Source of the DNA: Alistipes ihumii AP11
Lineage (GTDB): Bacteria; Bacteroidota; Bacteroidia; Bacteroidales; Rikenellaceae
Assembly (NCBI RefSeq): GCF_025144665.1
Contig: NZ_CP102294.1
Location: forward strand, 930,001-994,000
DNA: 64,000 bases
Reading direction: 5' to 3'
In this document: piece after piece, positions 24,359 through 32,807 of the stretch
Numbering within the stretch: the stretch's first letter is position 1
Layout: every line of letters starts with the position of its first letter
Translations under genes and position numbers: made by a program
Notes under the pieces: model-generated
The model's database searches: none
What the model was told of the DNA's origin: nothing
Seen by the model: the letters and a program-made list of their open reading frames with translations, nothing else

Positions 24359-26443
24359 CTATTCGGCCTGATACTTCAGCAACAGCGAGCTGCGCGGCTG
24401 ATCCGAACGCAGATCGAAACCCGAAGCCAGCTCGGCCCCGCTCTTGACAATGCTTTCGCCGTTGTCCTTGTTCGTGATCCGGTAGTTGCGCGACGGATCG
24501 AGCCCCATCAGTTTCACCGTCACGCTGCCGCTGGGACAAGCCTCGCGACGGAAAGCGACGATATAGCCGCTCTGATCCGACGGGCGCAACAGCTGGTAGG
24601 CCATCCAGATATTGTCGGCCGTGATGTCGCCGGCTCCGGTCAGCGGATAATAGTCCTCATAGAAATAAGGACGCACCTCCTCGAACTCGGCCATGCAGTT
24701 CTGGATATCGTAGAACGACATCGAAGCATTGGAAATCTTCCAGTTGAACACGATCGACGTGCCGAGGCTCGAGCGGAACGTGAACTTGTCGGTATTCTGC
24801 ACGCCCGTTCCGTGCAGCGGCAGATAGAGCTCCAGCCCATAAGTATGGCACTGGTAGCCGACCGGTTCCCCGTAGTTGTAGTCGGTACGCCACAGCGGAG
24901 CGGAGCGCGAAACGCTCTCCAAATCGATCCGCCGGCCGCCGCTCGCGCAATTGTCGATCAGCAGGTTCGGGAAGCGCTCGAGCAGATAGTCCCAGAACGC
25001 GTAGAGCCCTTCGATATGGCGGATTTCGCGGATACCCGCGCGGCCCGGCTCGTCGTTTTTGGCCCAGAACCAAGCAGGCTCCATGTTGAAGTCCTGACGG
25101 TAGTAGTCGATGCCGCTCTGTTCTATGAAGTCGCCGATGTAGTCGCACATCCATTCGCGGGCTTCGGGATTGCCCAGATCGAACAGGTATTCGCCGGCTC
25201 CCACGTCGACCATCCACTCGGGATGCTCAACGGCCCATTGCGAGCCCTTGACCACGCGCTCGGGCTCGAACCAGACCATGAACTTCGCTCCGACGCGATG
25301 GACCTCGTCGGCGACCGGCTTCAGTCCGTCGGGGAAGCGCTCCCGATCGACCTTCCAGTTGCCGACCGTATTGGCCCAGTTCTTCTGATTCTTATAGTCG
25401 GCGGCCTGCTCGTACCAGCCGGCATCGAGCCAGAATACCTCCGGGACGATGTCGAACTGCTCGTAGCGACGGATCAGCGCGATCGCATAGTCGGTCGTCA
25501 GGCAGGTATACTCGTTGCAGGGTGCCGGATCGCCGTAGTTGAAGCTCGTGCTGACCGGATAGCGGGCCGGCTTGCCGTCGATCTTGCGCGTATGATGCGC
25601 CAAAATGAACCGACGGAAAGCGTTATGCCCGGCGAAGCGGTCCTCGCCCTGCCAGAAAAGCAGGCAGACGCTCGGGGTGCGGATCGCCTCCGAGGGATAG
25701 AGATAGGCGGACAGATTTTTCTGCCCGGCGCTCAGCGCGACGCCTCCCTTCGAGCCGGCCGCCACATCGGCGAACCATGTCCCGGACCAGCCGACGGCTA
25801 CCATCGCGCCCCGGCCGTCGGGAGCCTCGATGTTGAAAAACGGGAAGGCGTTCTGCGACGAGCGTCCGCCCTCGGGAGCCATATAGAGCGAATCGCCGGG
25901 AGCCAGCACTTTCGTCCGCTGATGGAAATCGGCTTTCGACACATGGCTGCCATCGGCATAATGTACGGTGAAGCTGCCCTCGCCGGGCGACGTCAAGTTC
26001 AGATCGACGACCTTGACCTGCTCGATCGTCGCCGAATTGGCATCCGACAGGTTCTTGAAGCTCAGCACCCATTCGACCGCTCCGAAATCGGCGAACCCTT
26101 TCACGCGGCATTCGACCTTCAGGCCGCTGCGGCGGTCCTGATACGAGTACAGATACTCGCGCACGCCCGGTTCGGAATTTTCGACACGCTGAGCCGTGTA
26201 TTTCCACTTGCGCAGCAGTCCGGCCGAAGGTTTGCCGTCATAGACAAACGAGAAGGGCGGTACCTTCCCTTTCGCGAAACGGGACTCGATCCAGCGGCTC
26301 ACGTCCGTCGGCGTATCGGAAAGCGTGCAGCTCGACTGGGCCGAGGCCGCGAGCGGAATCATAGTCAGCAGCACGAGCGAAAGCGCCCAGCCGAGGAGGA
26401 CCGCTCCGCTTTTTTTGATCTGATATATCATCGTTTTCTTCAT
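24359..26443 (-). CDS. GH36-type alpha-galactosidase, last gene of the operon
   Basis: A 694-aa secreted glycoside hydrolase. Signal peptide ~1-36 (LAASAQ); N-terminal beta-supersandwich ~40-300; (beta/alpha)8 catalytic barrel ~300-600 with the nucleophile in YYRQDFNMEP (Asp near 452) and acid/base in IDNCASGGRR (Asp near 496); C-terminal beta-domain. It removes terminal alpha-linked galactose or a related sugar. It follows a paralogue by 22 nt and is the terminal gene of a seven-gene minus-strand operon. ATG 26443 was kept; an in-frame ATG four codons later is an alternative that also gives a signal peptide. Confidence 0.88.
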   Translation of the reverse strand: MKKTMIYQIKKSGAVLLGWALSLVLLTMIPLAASAQSSCTLSDTPTDVSRWIESRFAKGKVPPFSFVYDGKPSAGLLRKWKYTAQRVENSEPGVREYLYSYQDRRSGLKVECRVKGFADFGAVEWVLSFKNLSDANSATIEQVKVVDLNLTSPGEGSFTVHYADGSHVSKADFHQRTKVLAPGDSLYMAPEGGRSSQNAFPFFNIEAPDGRGAMVAVGWSGTWFADVAAGSKGGVALSAGQKNLSAYLYPSEAIRTPSVCLLFWQGEDRFAGHNAFRRFILAHHTRKIDGKPARYPVSTSFNYGDPAPCNEYTCLTTDYAIALIRRYEQFDIVPEVFWLDAGWYEQAADYKNQKNWANTVGNWKVDRERFPDGLKPVADEVHRVGAKFMVWFEPERVVKGSQWAVEHPEWMVDVGAGEYLFDLGNPEAREWMCDYIGDFIEQSGIDYYRQDFNMEPAWFWAKNDEPGRAGIREIRHIEGLYAFWDYLLERFPNLLIDNCASGGRRIDLESVSRSAPLWRTDYNYGEPVGYQCHTYGLELYLPLHGTGVQNTDKFTFRSSLGTSIVFNWKISNASMSFYDIQNCMAEFEEVRPYFYEDYYPLTGAGDITADNIWMAYQLLRPSDQSGYIVAFRREACPSGSVTVKLMGLDPSRNYRITNKDNGESIVKSGAELASGFDLRSDQPRSSLLLKYQAE

Positions 26444-26465
26444 TTTGTTTTCGTCGTGAAAGAGG

Positions 26466-28553
26466 TTATTCGGCGAGCTTGTATCGAAGCAGCATCGAGC
26501 CGCGCGGCTCGGGAAGCGTCAGCACGTAGCCGCTCGCGAGCTCGGCTCCCGGAACGGTCACGCTCTCGCCCGTATCGAAATTGTATACCGAGTAGTTGCG
26601 CGAGGCATCGATCCCGGACAGTCTGACAGTCAGCGCCGGGTCGGGACAAGCCGCGCGGCGGAATGCCACGACGATTCCCGTGCCGTCCGAGGGACGGTCG
26701 TACTGATAGGCCAGCCAGATATCGTCGCGCGTAGTGCCCTCCAGCTCGGTGAGCGGATAATAGTCCTCGAGGAAATAGTCGCGCACCCGGCGGTACTCGT
26801 CGATTCGAGCCTGCATGTCGAAGAACGAAACGTTAGGCTCGGTAATCTTCCAGTTGCAGATCAGCGCGCTGGACATGCTCGACCGGAACGAATAGGGATC
26901 GGTCTGCAGAATACCCGTACCGTGGAAAGGGAGGAAGAAGCTCAGTCCGAAGTTATGGCACTGATAGCCGTCCGGATCGTCGTAGTGGTAATAGTCGCTG
27001 CGCCACAACGGAGCGCTGCGCTTGATCGTCTCCAGGTCGAGCCGTCGGCCGCCGCTCGCGCAGTTGTCGATCAACAGACCCGGGAAGCGCTCGAGCAGAT
27101 AGTCCCAGAACGCGTAGAGTCCCTCGATATGACGGATCTCCTTCATACCGATGCGGTCGGGTTCGTCGTAACGGGCCCAATACTTATCGGGCTCCATATT
27201 GAAGTCCTGACGGTAGTAGTCGATACCGTTTTGCTCGATCATGTCGCCGATATACTCCTGCAACCATTCGCGAGCCTCGGTATTGCCCATGTCGAACAAC
27301 AGCCAGTCACGGGACTCGGACTTATCCGTAGCGGGCAACTCCTTGTCGAGCATCCATTGGGGATAGTCCACAGCCCACTGCGTGCCCTTTACGACGCGCT
27401 CGGGCTCGAACCAGACCATGAACTTGGCCCCTGCCTTATGCACCGCATCGGCCACCGGCCTGAGCCCCTCCGGGAAGCGGGTCGAGTCGATCGTCCAGTT
27501 GCCGTTCGTGTTCGCCCACGACTTGCCGTTACGGTAGTCGGAAGCACCCGCCGTCCAACCCGCATCGAGCCAGAAGACATCGGGCACCAATTCGAACCGC
27601 TTGTAGCGGTTGACCATCGCGATGGCCCAGTCGGCCGTGAGGCACGAATACTCGGTACAAGGCGCGGGATCGCGGTAATTGAAGCTGAACGAGAGCGGAT
27701 ACGTGGCCGGTTTGCCATCGACCTTGCGCGCCTGATGAACCCGCACGAAACGGCGGAACGCGTTATTTCCTACCATGCGGTCGTCCCCCTGCCAGAAAAG
27801 CAGGCCTATGCTCGGCGTGCGGATCGACTCGTCGGGATGCAGATACAGGCGCATCGTCTTCATTCCGCTACGGAGCGCAAAACCCCGGTCGCCCACCTTG
27901 TCGATATCGGCGAACCAAGTACCGGTCCAGCCGATCGCCACGACGACGCCCTGACCTCCCGGCGTCTGAATGTTGAAGAAAGGCAGGAACTGTCCCTGCG
28001 ACGAGCGACCGCCTTCGGGCATCATAGCGAACGTCTCGCCCGCTACGAGCGGAGTCGAGTGCGGCGCGAAGTCGTTCTTGGTTATGTGATTGCCTTCGGC
28101 ATGGTGCACGATGACCTCGCCGCTGTGCGGATAGGTCATCCGGAAATCGGTTACGCGAACGTCCTCCAGAATCGGCGTGTCTTTCTTACCGGTCTGCGTG
28201 AAGTTCAGTACCCACTCGACGGCATGGAACGACGGATAGCCTTTCACGCGGCATTCCACTTTCAGGCCGGTCGAGCGGTCGGTGTAAGCGTAAAGATACT
28301 CGATACGATCGGGATCGTCGCTTTCGAGCTTCGTCGACGAATAGCTCCAGCGCGGCAACAGTGCCGAAGAGTGCTTTCCCCCGTAGACGAACGAGAAAGG
28401 AGGAATCTGTCCTTTGCCGAATCGGGTCTCGATCCAGCGGGCGACGTCGACGGGATCGTCGCTCATCCGGACCGTAACCTGAGCCCCTGCAAGGACGGGA
28501 GCCAATGCCAGCAGCACGAGGCTGAAAAAGGTTCTGAAAAACGGTTTCATCAA
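26466..28553 (-). CDS. GH36-type alpha-galactosidase paralogue
   Basis: A 695-aa secreted enzyme, similar to the next gene along its whole length. Signal peptide ~1-25 (VLAGAQ). Catalytic motifs are YYRQDFNMEP (Asp near 449) and IDNCASGGRR (Asp near 495). A short insertion relative to the paralogue precedes YRQDF (DKELPATDKSESRDWLLFDMGN). The tandem copies probably arose by duplication and may differ in linkage preference. It sits 188 nt downstream of gmhA, with a GC-rich hairpin at 28621-28642 in the gap. Confidence 0.88.
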   Translation of the reverse strand: MMKPFFRTFFSLVLLALAPVLAGAQVTVRMSDDPVDVARWIETRFGKGQIPPFSFVYGGKHSSALLPRWSYSSTKLESDDPDRIEYLYAYTDRSTGLKVECRVKGYPSFHAVEWVLNFTQTGKKDTPILEDVRVTDFRMTYPHSGEVIVHHAEGNHITKNDFAPHSTPLVAGETFAMMPEGGRSSQGQFLPFFNIQTPGGQGVVVAIGWTGTWFADIDKVGDRGFALRSGMKTMRLYLHPDESIRTPSIGLLFWQGDDRMVGNNAFRRFVRVHQARKVDGKPATYPLSFSFNYRDPAPCTEYSCLTADWAIAMVNRYKRFELVPDVFWLDAGWTAGASDYRNGKSWANTNGNWTIDSTRFPEGLRPVADAVHKAGAKFMVWFEPERVVKGTQWAVDYPQWMLDKELPATDKSESRDWLLFDMGNTEAREWLQEYIGDMIEQNGIDYYRQDFNMEPDKYWARYDEPDRIGMKEIRHIEGLYAFWDYLLERFPGLLIDNCASGGRRLDLETIKRSAPLWRSDYYHYDDPDGYQCHNFGLSFFLPFHGTGILQTDPYSFRSSMSSALICNWKITEPNVSFFDMQARIDEYRRVRDYFLEDYYPLTELEGTTRDDIWLAYQYDRPSDGTGIVVAFRRAACPDPALTVRLSGIDASRNYSVYNFDTGESVTVPGAELASGYVLTLPEPRGSMLLRYKLAE

Positions 28554-28741
28554 TCGGTTCTATTTAAGTTATTGGTTGAATTTCAATACAGCGAAAGGGA
28601 ACTGCGGAAAACCGACGAAGCCGCAGGAATCGTCTCCTGCGGTCTTCATGCGGTCATCCGCGCCATCCCCCCGGTCCGGATTCGATTCGCCGGACCCGGA
28701 TTCGGGAAAACCCGAAAGAGACAGCGCCCCACCCGGAAAGT

Positions 28742-29350
28742 CTACCGCTCCCCCGTTCCGTCTTTGTATATCACCGCGGCCTCGAGCGCTTCGATCAGGA
28801 TGTGGATCACCTTGATATGGATCTCCTGAATCCGGTCGGAATACGGCGCGGTCGGCGCGCAAATCGCCACGTCGGCCATTTCGGACAGTTTGTTGGTCCC
28901 CTCTCGGGTCAGCGCCAGCACTTTCATACCGGCCTCGCGCGCTTTTTCGACGGCCATCACGACATTGCCCGAGTTGCCGCTCGTACTGATCGCGAGCAGC
29001 ACGTCGCCCGGACGTCCGAAAGCCTCGACCCAGCGCGCGAAAATCTGATCGAAACTGAAATCGTTGCCCACGCAGGTCATATAAGCCGCGTCGTTGATCG
29101 CCATGGCCGGCAGCGGCCGGCGGTCGCGGCGGAAACGGCCGGTCAGCTCCTCGGCGAAATGCGCCGCGTCGCACAGCGACCCGCCGTTGCCGCAGCTGAG
29201 AATCTTGTTTCCGTTTTCCAAAGCGGCCGCGAGCATATCGACCGCCTGACGCATCCGGCTCACCGTGTCCGGATTCGAAACGAACGCCTGCAGCACATCC
29301 TGCGCCTGCTTGAGGCTCTTGCTGATAATATCTTCCATTGCTCTATTCAT
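28742..29350 (-). CDS. gmhA: Sedoheptulose-7-phosphate isomerase (SIS domain)
   Basis: A 202-aa SIS-fold isomerase converting sedoheptulose 7-phosphate to D-glycero-D-manno-heptose 7-phosphate. Family motifs: SCGNGGSLCDAAHFAEELTGRFRRDRRPLPA (phosphate and substrate binding), ISTSGNSGNVV, and a C-terminal EIHIKVIHILIE helix with the conserved His. It is the first enzyme of the heptose pathway; hddA, hddC and gmhB lie across the divergent promoter region. Its location between a ROK kinase and GH36 genes in a LacI-led operon is unusual. ATG 29350 was used; ATG 29338 is possible. Confidence 0.9.
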   Translation of the reverse strand: MNRAMEDIISKSLKQAQDVLQAFVSNPDTVSRMRQAVDMLAAALENGNKILSCGNGGSLCDAAHFAEELTGRFRRDRRPLPAMAINDAAYMTCVGNDFSFDQIFARWVEAFGRPGDVLLAISTSGNSGNVVMAVEKAREAGMKVLALTREGTNKLSEMADVAICAPTAPYSDRIQEIHIKVIHILIEALEAAVIYKDGTGER

Positions 29351-29363
29351 CCATAAAGTTCGA

Positions 29364-30335
29364 CTAAATCAGGTTGGCCGCTACGGACAGCGCAGCGTAG
29401 TCGCCGATCTGCTCGCCCAGTTTGGCGGGCCGCACCGAGCACACCCGGCGCGCGTGCGAAAGCGCCTCGCGCTCGATCTCCTGCAGCACGAAGGGCTCCA
29501 TCAGCTCGCGGTTGCGGACATAGATGCTGCCGATGACGATCACCTCGGGGTTCAGCAGGTCGATGACCATCGCCAGTCCCCGTCCGAGGTAAGTCGCCGA
29601 AATCCGGTAGATTTCGAGCGCCAGCGGATCGCCCGAGGCAGCGGCCAGCGCGACCGTATGCGCGCTGATCGAGTCGAGCTGTCCCGGCGGGCACCAGGCG
29701 ACGCTCTCGCCCATCTGCTGCTTCTCGCTCACCTTGAAACGGGCCAGCTGGGCGATGCCGCCGCCGCTGGCGAACCCTTCGAACGAACCGCACTTGCCGT
29801 ATCCCACCGGACCGAACTCCGACAGGCGGATATGCCCCAGCTCGCCGGCGTTGTCGTTCGTCCCGGCGTAGAGCTTGCCGTCGAGAATCAGCCCGGCGCC
29901 GAGTCCGGTGCCGAACGTCAGAAACACCATGTTCTGAGTCCCGACGCCGGCGCCGAACTTCCACTCGGCCAGCGCGCACGCGTTCGCGTCGTTATGGATT
30001 CCCGTCCTGATCCCGAAACGTTCCTCGAGCATCCGGACGATCGGAATATCGTTCCACCCGGGCAGGTTAGGCGGCGACATGACCACGCCTCGCTTGCTGT
30101 CGAGCGGCCCGCCGCAACTGATCCCGATCGCGCCCGTGTTCGACGAGTCGAGGCCGTGCCGGCCCATCATCTGCTCGATCTCGGAACAGATGTTGGCGAT
30201 CGTCTCGTCGACGCTCGTCGTGGGAAACTTCACCTTTTCGACCAGATGCAGCGTATCGCCCTCTTTCTGTCCGTAGATCACGGCGCATTTGGTTCCGCCT
30301 ATGTCGACGCCCAAGATATTTTTCTTCATTTTCAT
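29364..30335 (-). CDS. ROK family sugar kinase
   Basis: A 323-aa cytoplasmic protein of the ROK (repressor/ORF/kinase) family, with no HTH domain, so a kinase. ATP-binding GVDIGGTK is at the N-terminus, then GISCGGPLD, NDANACALAEWKFGAG (catalytic Asp) and GTGLGAGLI. The usual zinc motif CxCGxxGC is reduced to GYGKCGSFEG, with a single Cys, so zinc binding may be lost. It could phosphorylate a monosaccharide released by the operon's glycosidases (glucose, mannose or N-acetylhexosamine). The start codon follows the GH2 stop by one nucleotide. Confidence 0.88.
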   Translation of the reverse strand: MKMKKNILGVDIGGTKCAVIYGQKEGDTLHLVEKVKFPTTSVDETIANICSEIEQMMGRHGLDSSNTGAIGISCGGPLDSKRGVVMSPPNLPGWNDIPIVRMLEERFGIRTGIHNDANACALAEWKFGAGVGTQNMVFLTFGTGLGAGLILDGKLYAGTNDNAGELGHIRLSEFGPVGYGKCGSFEGFASGGGIAQLARFKVSEKQQMGESVAWCPPGQLDSISAHTVALAAASGDPLALEIYRISATYLGRGLAMVIDLLNPEVIVIGSIYVRNRELMEPFVLQEIEREALSHARRVCSVRPAKLGEQIGDYAALSVAANLI

Positions 30336-30336
30336 G

Positions 30337-32742
30337 CTATTTGTCCTTGTTCGCGTAGAGTTTCGTCTTGTCGAGCCAGTTCCGGTACTCTTTCAGATCG
30401 TAGGGAGGCTCTCCGTACAAATAGTGGTTCCCGAAACGCTCGCCGTCGGCCTCGTAGCGGATCTGCAGCATACCCTGCCCTTCCAGCACGGGCAACCGGG
30501 CGATCGTCTCGCGGCCATTGGCGCCCACGCGGTAGCTTCCCTTGAACACCTCGCGCCCGGTCGCCACATCGGTCACCGTCACGGTTCCCTCGGCCGGATG
30601 GCGCGTATCGTTCACCGCCACGAGCGGATAGGCTCCGTCGACCGGATCGTTGACGAACACGCAGACGTTCTTCTGCACGTTCGACAGGAAATAGTACGCC
30701 AGCTTTTTCGAGCCGTAGTAGTCGACCACGGCGTCCGAAATGATCGGCCATCCGTCGCGCACGTTCCACCAGATGATGCCCGTCCGCTCGAACTTGCGGC
30801 CGCGCCACATCTCGACGAAGTATTTCATTGCCTCGGCCTGAACCGACTGCGAAGCGAAGATAAACTCGTCCAGATCGTCGGGAACCGAGCCGAACAGGAT
30901 ATTCACCTGATTCAGCATCAGATTGTTGCGATCCATCGTCGGACCCCAAGCCACGAAGCGGCGCGTCGACTTGGTGATCCACTCGTCGTTCCACTGACGG
31001 CCCTCGGTCCACGGATAGAGCCCCTCGGCGGTCATCATCTTCTCCAAACTACTGCGGTTCGGACAGCCGTGATAGCCGATCTCGCTGACGAAAGTGCAGG
31101 GAGCCGTCGTGTAGAACTTGTCCTTATAGTATCCGCGCGGGCCCCACAGGTGGTTTTCGGGCAGATACTGCTCGAGGCTGCCCTTTTCCCATACGGCCTC
31201 GCTGTAATAGGGCGAGCTGGGCAGATAGGGACGCGTGCCGTCGAACTCATAGAGCACCTCGGGAATCACGTGACGCGAAACCTGATCGCGGTTGGGATCG
31301 AGGTGGAACGGCTGGAGACGGCTCCAGAACAGATTGGCGTCGTCCTCGTTGTTGCCGGCCCACAGCGCGAGCGACGCGTGGTTGCGCAGCTTCAGCACGA
31401 CCGAGGTGACCTCCTCGCGGAACTGGTCCAGAAAATCGTCGCGCTGCGGATAGAAAGCGCATCCCATCGCGAAGTCCTGCCATACCATGATGCCGTTCTC
31501 GTCGCACAGGTCGAAGAAACGGGTATCCTCGTAGACGTTGCCGCCCCAGCAGCGGATCATGTTGCAGTTAGCGTCCGTCACGAGTTTGATCGCGCTCTCG
31601 TATTGCGCCGCATCGCGGCTGTGGAGCGCGTCGAGAGGCACCCAGTTCGTACCGCGCACGAAAATCTTCTCGCCGTTGACCACGAAGCAGAACTTGCCGC
31701 GCTCGTCGGGCAGATGAATGTCGGAAATGTCGAGCTTCACGATCCGCAGGCCGATACGCTTGACGTCCGTGTCGAGCACTTTGCCGTCGGGACCGATCAG
31801 CTCGCTCTTGGCCTCGTAGAGAGCCGGCTCGCCATAGCCGCGCGGCCACCACAGGTCGGCCTTCTCGAGATTCGCCACGATGCGGCCCGCGTGCATGAAT
31901 GCGATCTGCTCGCCCCGCCATGCCTCCTTGCCGTTGCGCGTCAGCGTGAAGCGGAGCTTCGCCTTGTCGTACAGATCGAAAGGCAGCTTGGTCTGGAAAT
32001 CGACGAACAGGCTCACGTTGCGCGTAGCCGTATCGATATGCGTGGTCACCCACGTAACGTCCGTGAAGCGGGCGGGCTCGAGCACGCGCAGCTCGACGCC
32101 GCGCCACAGCCCTGCGCTCACCAGACGGGGCATGATGTCCCATCCGTACATGTGCGGCGCCTTGCGGATATAGACCGATTCCTCGGTCGCGAAATTACCC
32201 AGGCTGAACATGCCGAGCAGATGGTCCTGCGACGCAGGCACGACCGGGCGGATGATCACCTGCACCGTATTTTCGCCTCCCTGCTCGATCAGGTCCGTGA
32301 CGTCGAAGCGGCGCTCGATCAGCATGTCGGCCGAGCTGCCGGCGTGCTTGCCGTTGACCCAGATGTCGGCCAGGCAGTCGATGCCGCCGAACCACAACTC
32401 GGCACGCTGTCCCTCCGAAAGTTTAGGAGCAGTGAAGCGGCGCGCGTAGCACCACTGATGTCCTTCCCACGCGCGCAGCTTATTGACATTGGCCCCGATC
32501 ATCGGGTCGTCGATCAGGCCGGCGGCGAGCAAGTCGAGCTCGACATTGCCCGGAACCTGGGCGGGAATCGTCTTTACCTCGACCCCTTTCAGTTCAGCCG
32601 GATCGGTAATGGCCTCGGCAGGCTGTTTCCAGTAGGAGAGTTCCCACGTCCCGTTCAGCGAGACCGGCCCGCTCCACGCCGGAGCGAACGCCAGCCCGAG
32701 CAGCAGGCTCAGGCACCATCGGATTATCGGATTTCTTTTCAT
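30337..32742 (-). CDS. GH2 family glycosidase, beta-mannosidase-like
   Basis: An 801-aa secreted enzyme. Signal peptide ~1-24; GH2 sugar-binding domain ~25-190 (NGTWELSYWKQPAEA); immunoglobulin-like domain; TIM barrel with acid/base in WAGNNE (Glu near 466) and nucleophile in FVSEIGYHG (Glu near 553). The overall pattern (VPGNVELDLLAAGLIDDP, WCYARRF, RCWGGNVYE) is that of beta-mannosidases rather than beta-galactosidases. It would cleave non-reducing beta-mannose in the same glycan attacked by the GH78 and GH36 enzymes. Confidence 0.9.
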   Translation of the reverse strand: MKRNPIIRWCLSLLLGLAFAPAWSGPVSLNGTWELSYWKQPAEAITDPAELKGVEVKTIPAQVPGNVELDLLAAGLIDDPMIGANVNKLRAWEGHQWCYARRFTAPKLSEGQRAELWFGGIDCLADIWVNGKHAGSSADMLIERRFDVTDLIEQGGENTVQVIIRPVVPASQDHLLGMFSLGNFATEESVYIRKAPHMYGWDIMPRLVSAGLWRGVELRVLEPARFTDVTWVTTHIDTATRNVSLFVDFQTKLPFDLYDKAKLRFTLTRNGKEAWRGEQIAFMHAGRIVANLEKADLWWPRGYGEPALYEAKSELIGPDGKVLDTDVKRIGLRIVKLDISDIHLPDERGKFCFVVNGEKIFVRGTNWVPLDALHSRDAAQYESAIKLVTDANCNMIRCWGGNVYEDTRFFDLCDENGIMVWQDFAMGCAFYPQRDDFLDQFREEVTSVVLKLRNHASLALWAGNNEDDANLFWSRLQPFHLDPNRDQVSRHVIPEVLYEFDGTRPYLPSSPYYSEAVWEKGSLEQYLPENHLWGPRGYYKDKFYTTAPCTFVSEIGYHGCPNRSSLEKMMTAEGLYPWTEGRQWNDEWITKSTRRFVAWGPTMDRNNLMLNQVNILFGSVPDDLDEFIFASQSVQAEAMKYFVEMWRGRKFERTGIIWWNVRDGWPIISDAVVDYYGSKKLAYYFLSNVQKNVCVFVNDPVDGAYPLVAVNDTRHPAEGTVTVTDVATGREVFKGSYRVGANGRETIARLPVLEGQGMLQIRYEADGERFGNHYLYGEPPYDLKEYRNWLDKTKLYANKDK

Positions 32743-32807
32743 CGTTTTTTCTTATTGCGTTTTATCGGTTAATGCTATGAATGTCCGAAGCGAAGCCGCA
32801 TCCGGCG

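Noticed and set aside
28621-28642. Hairpin between gmhA and the GH36 gene as a terminator
   Set aside because: A good 8-bp stem but no T tract, and the genes on both sides share strand and context; it may be an mRNA-processing or stability hairpin only.
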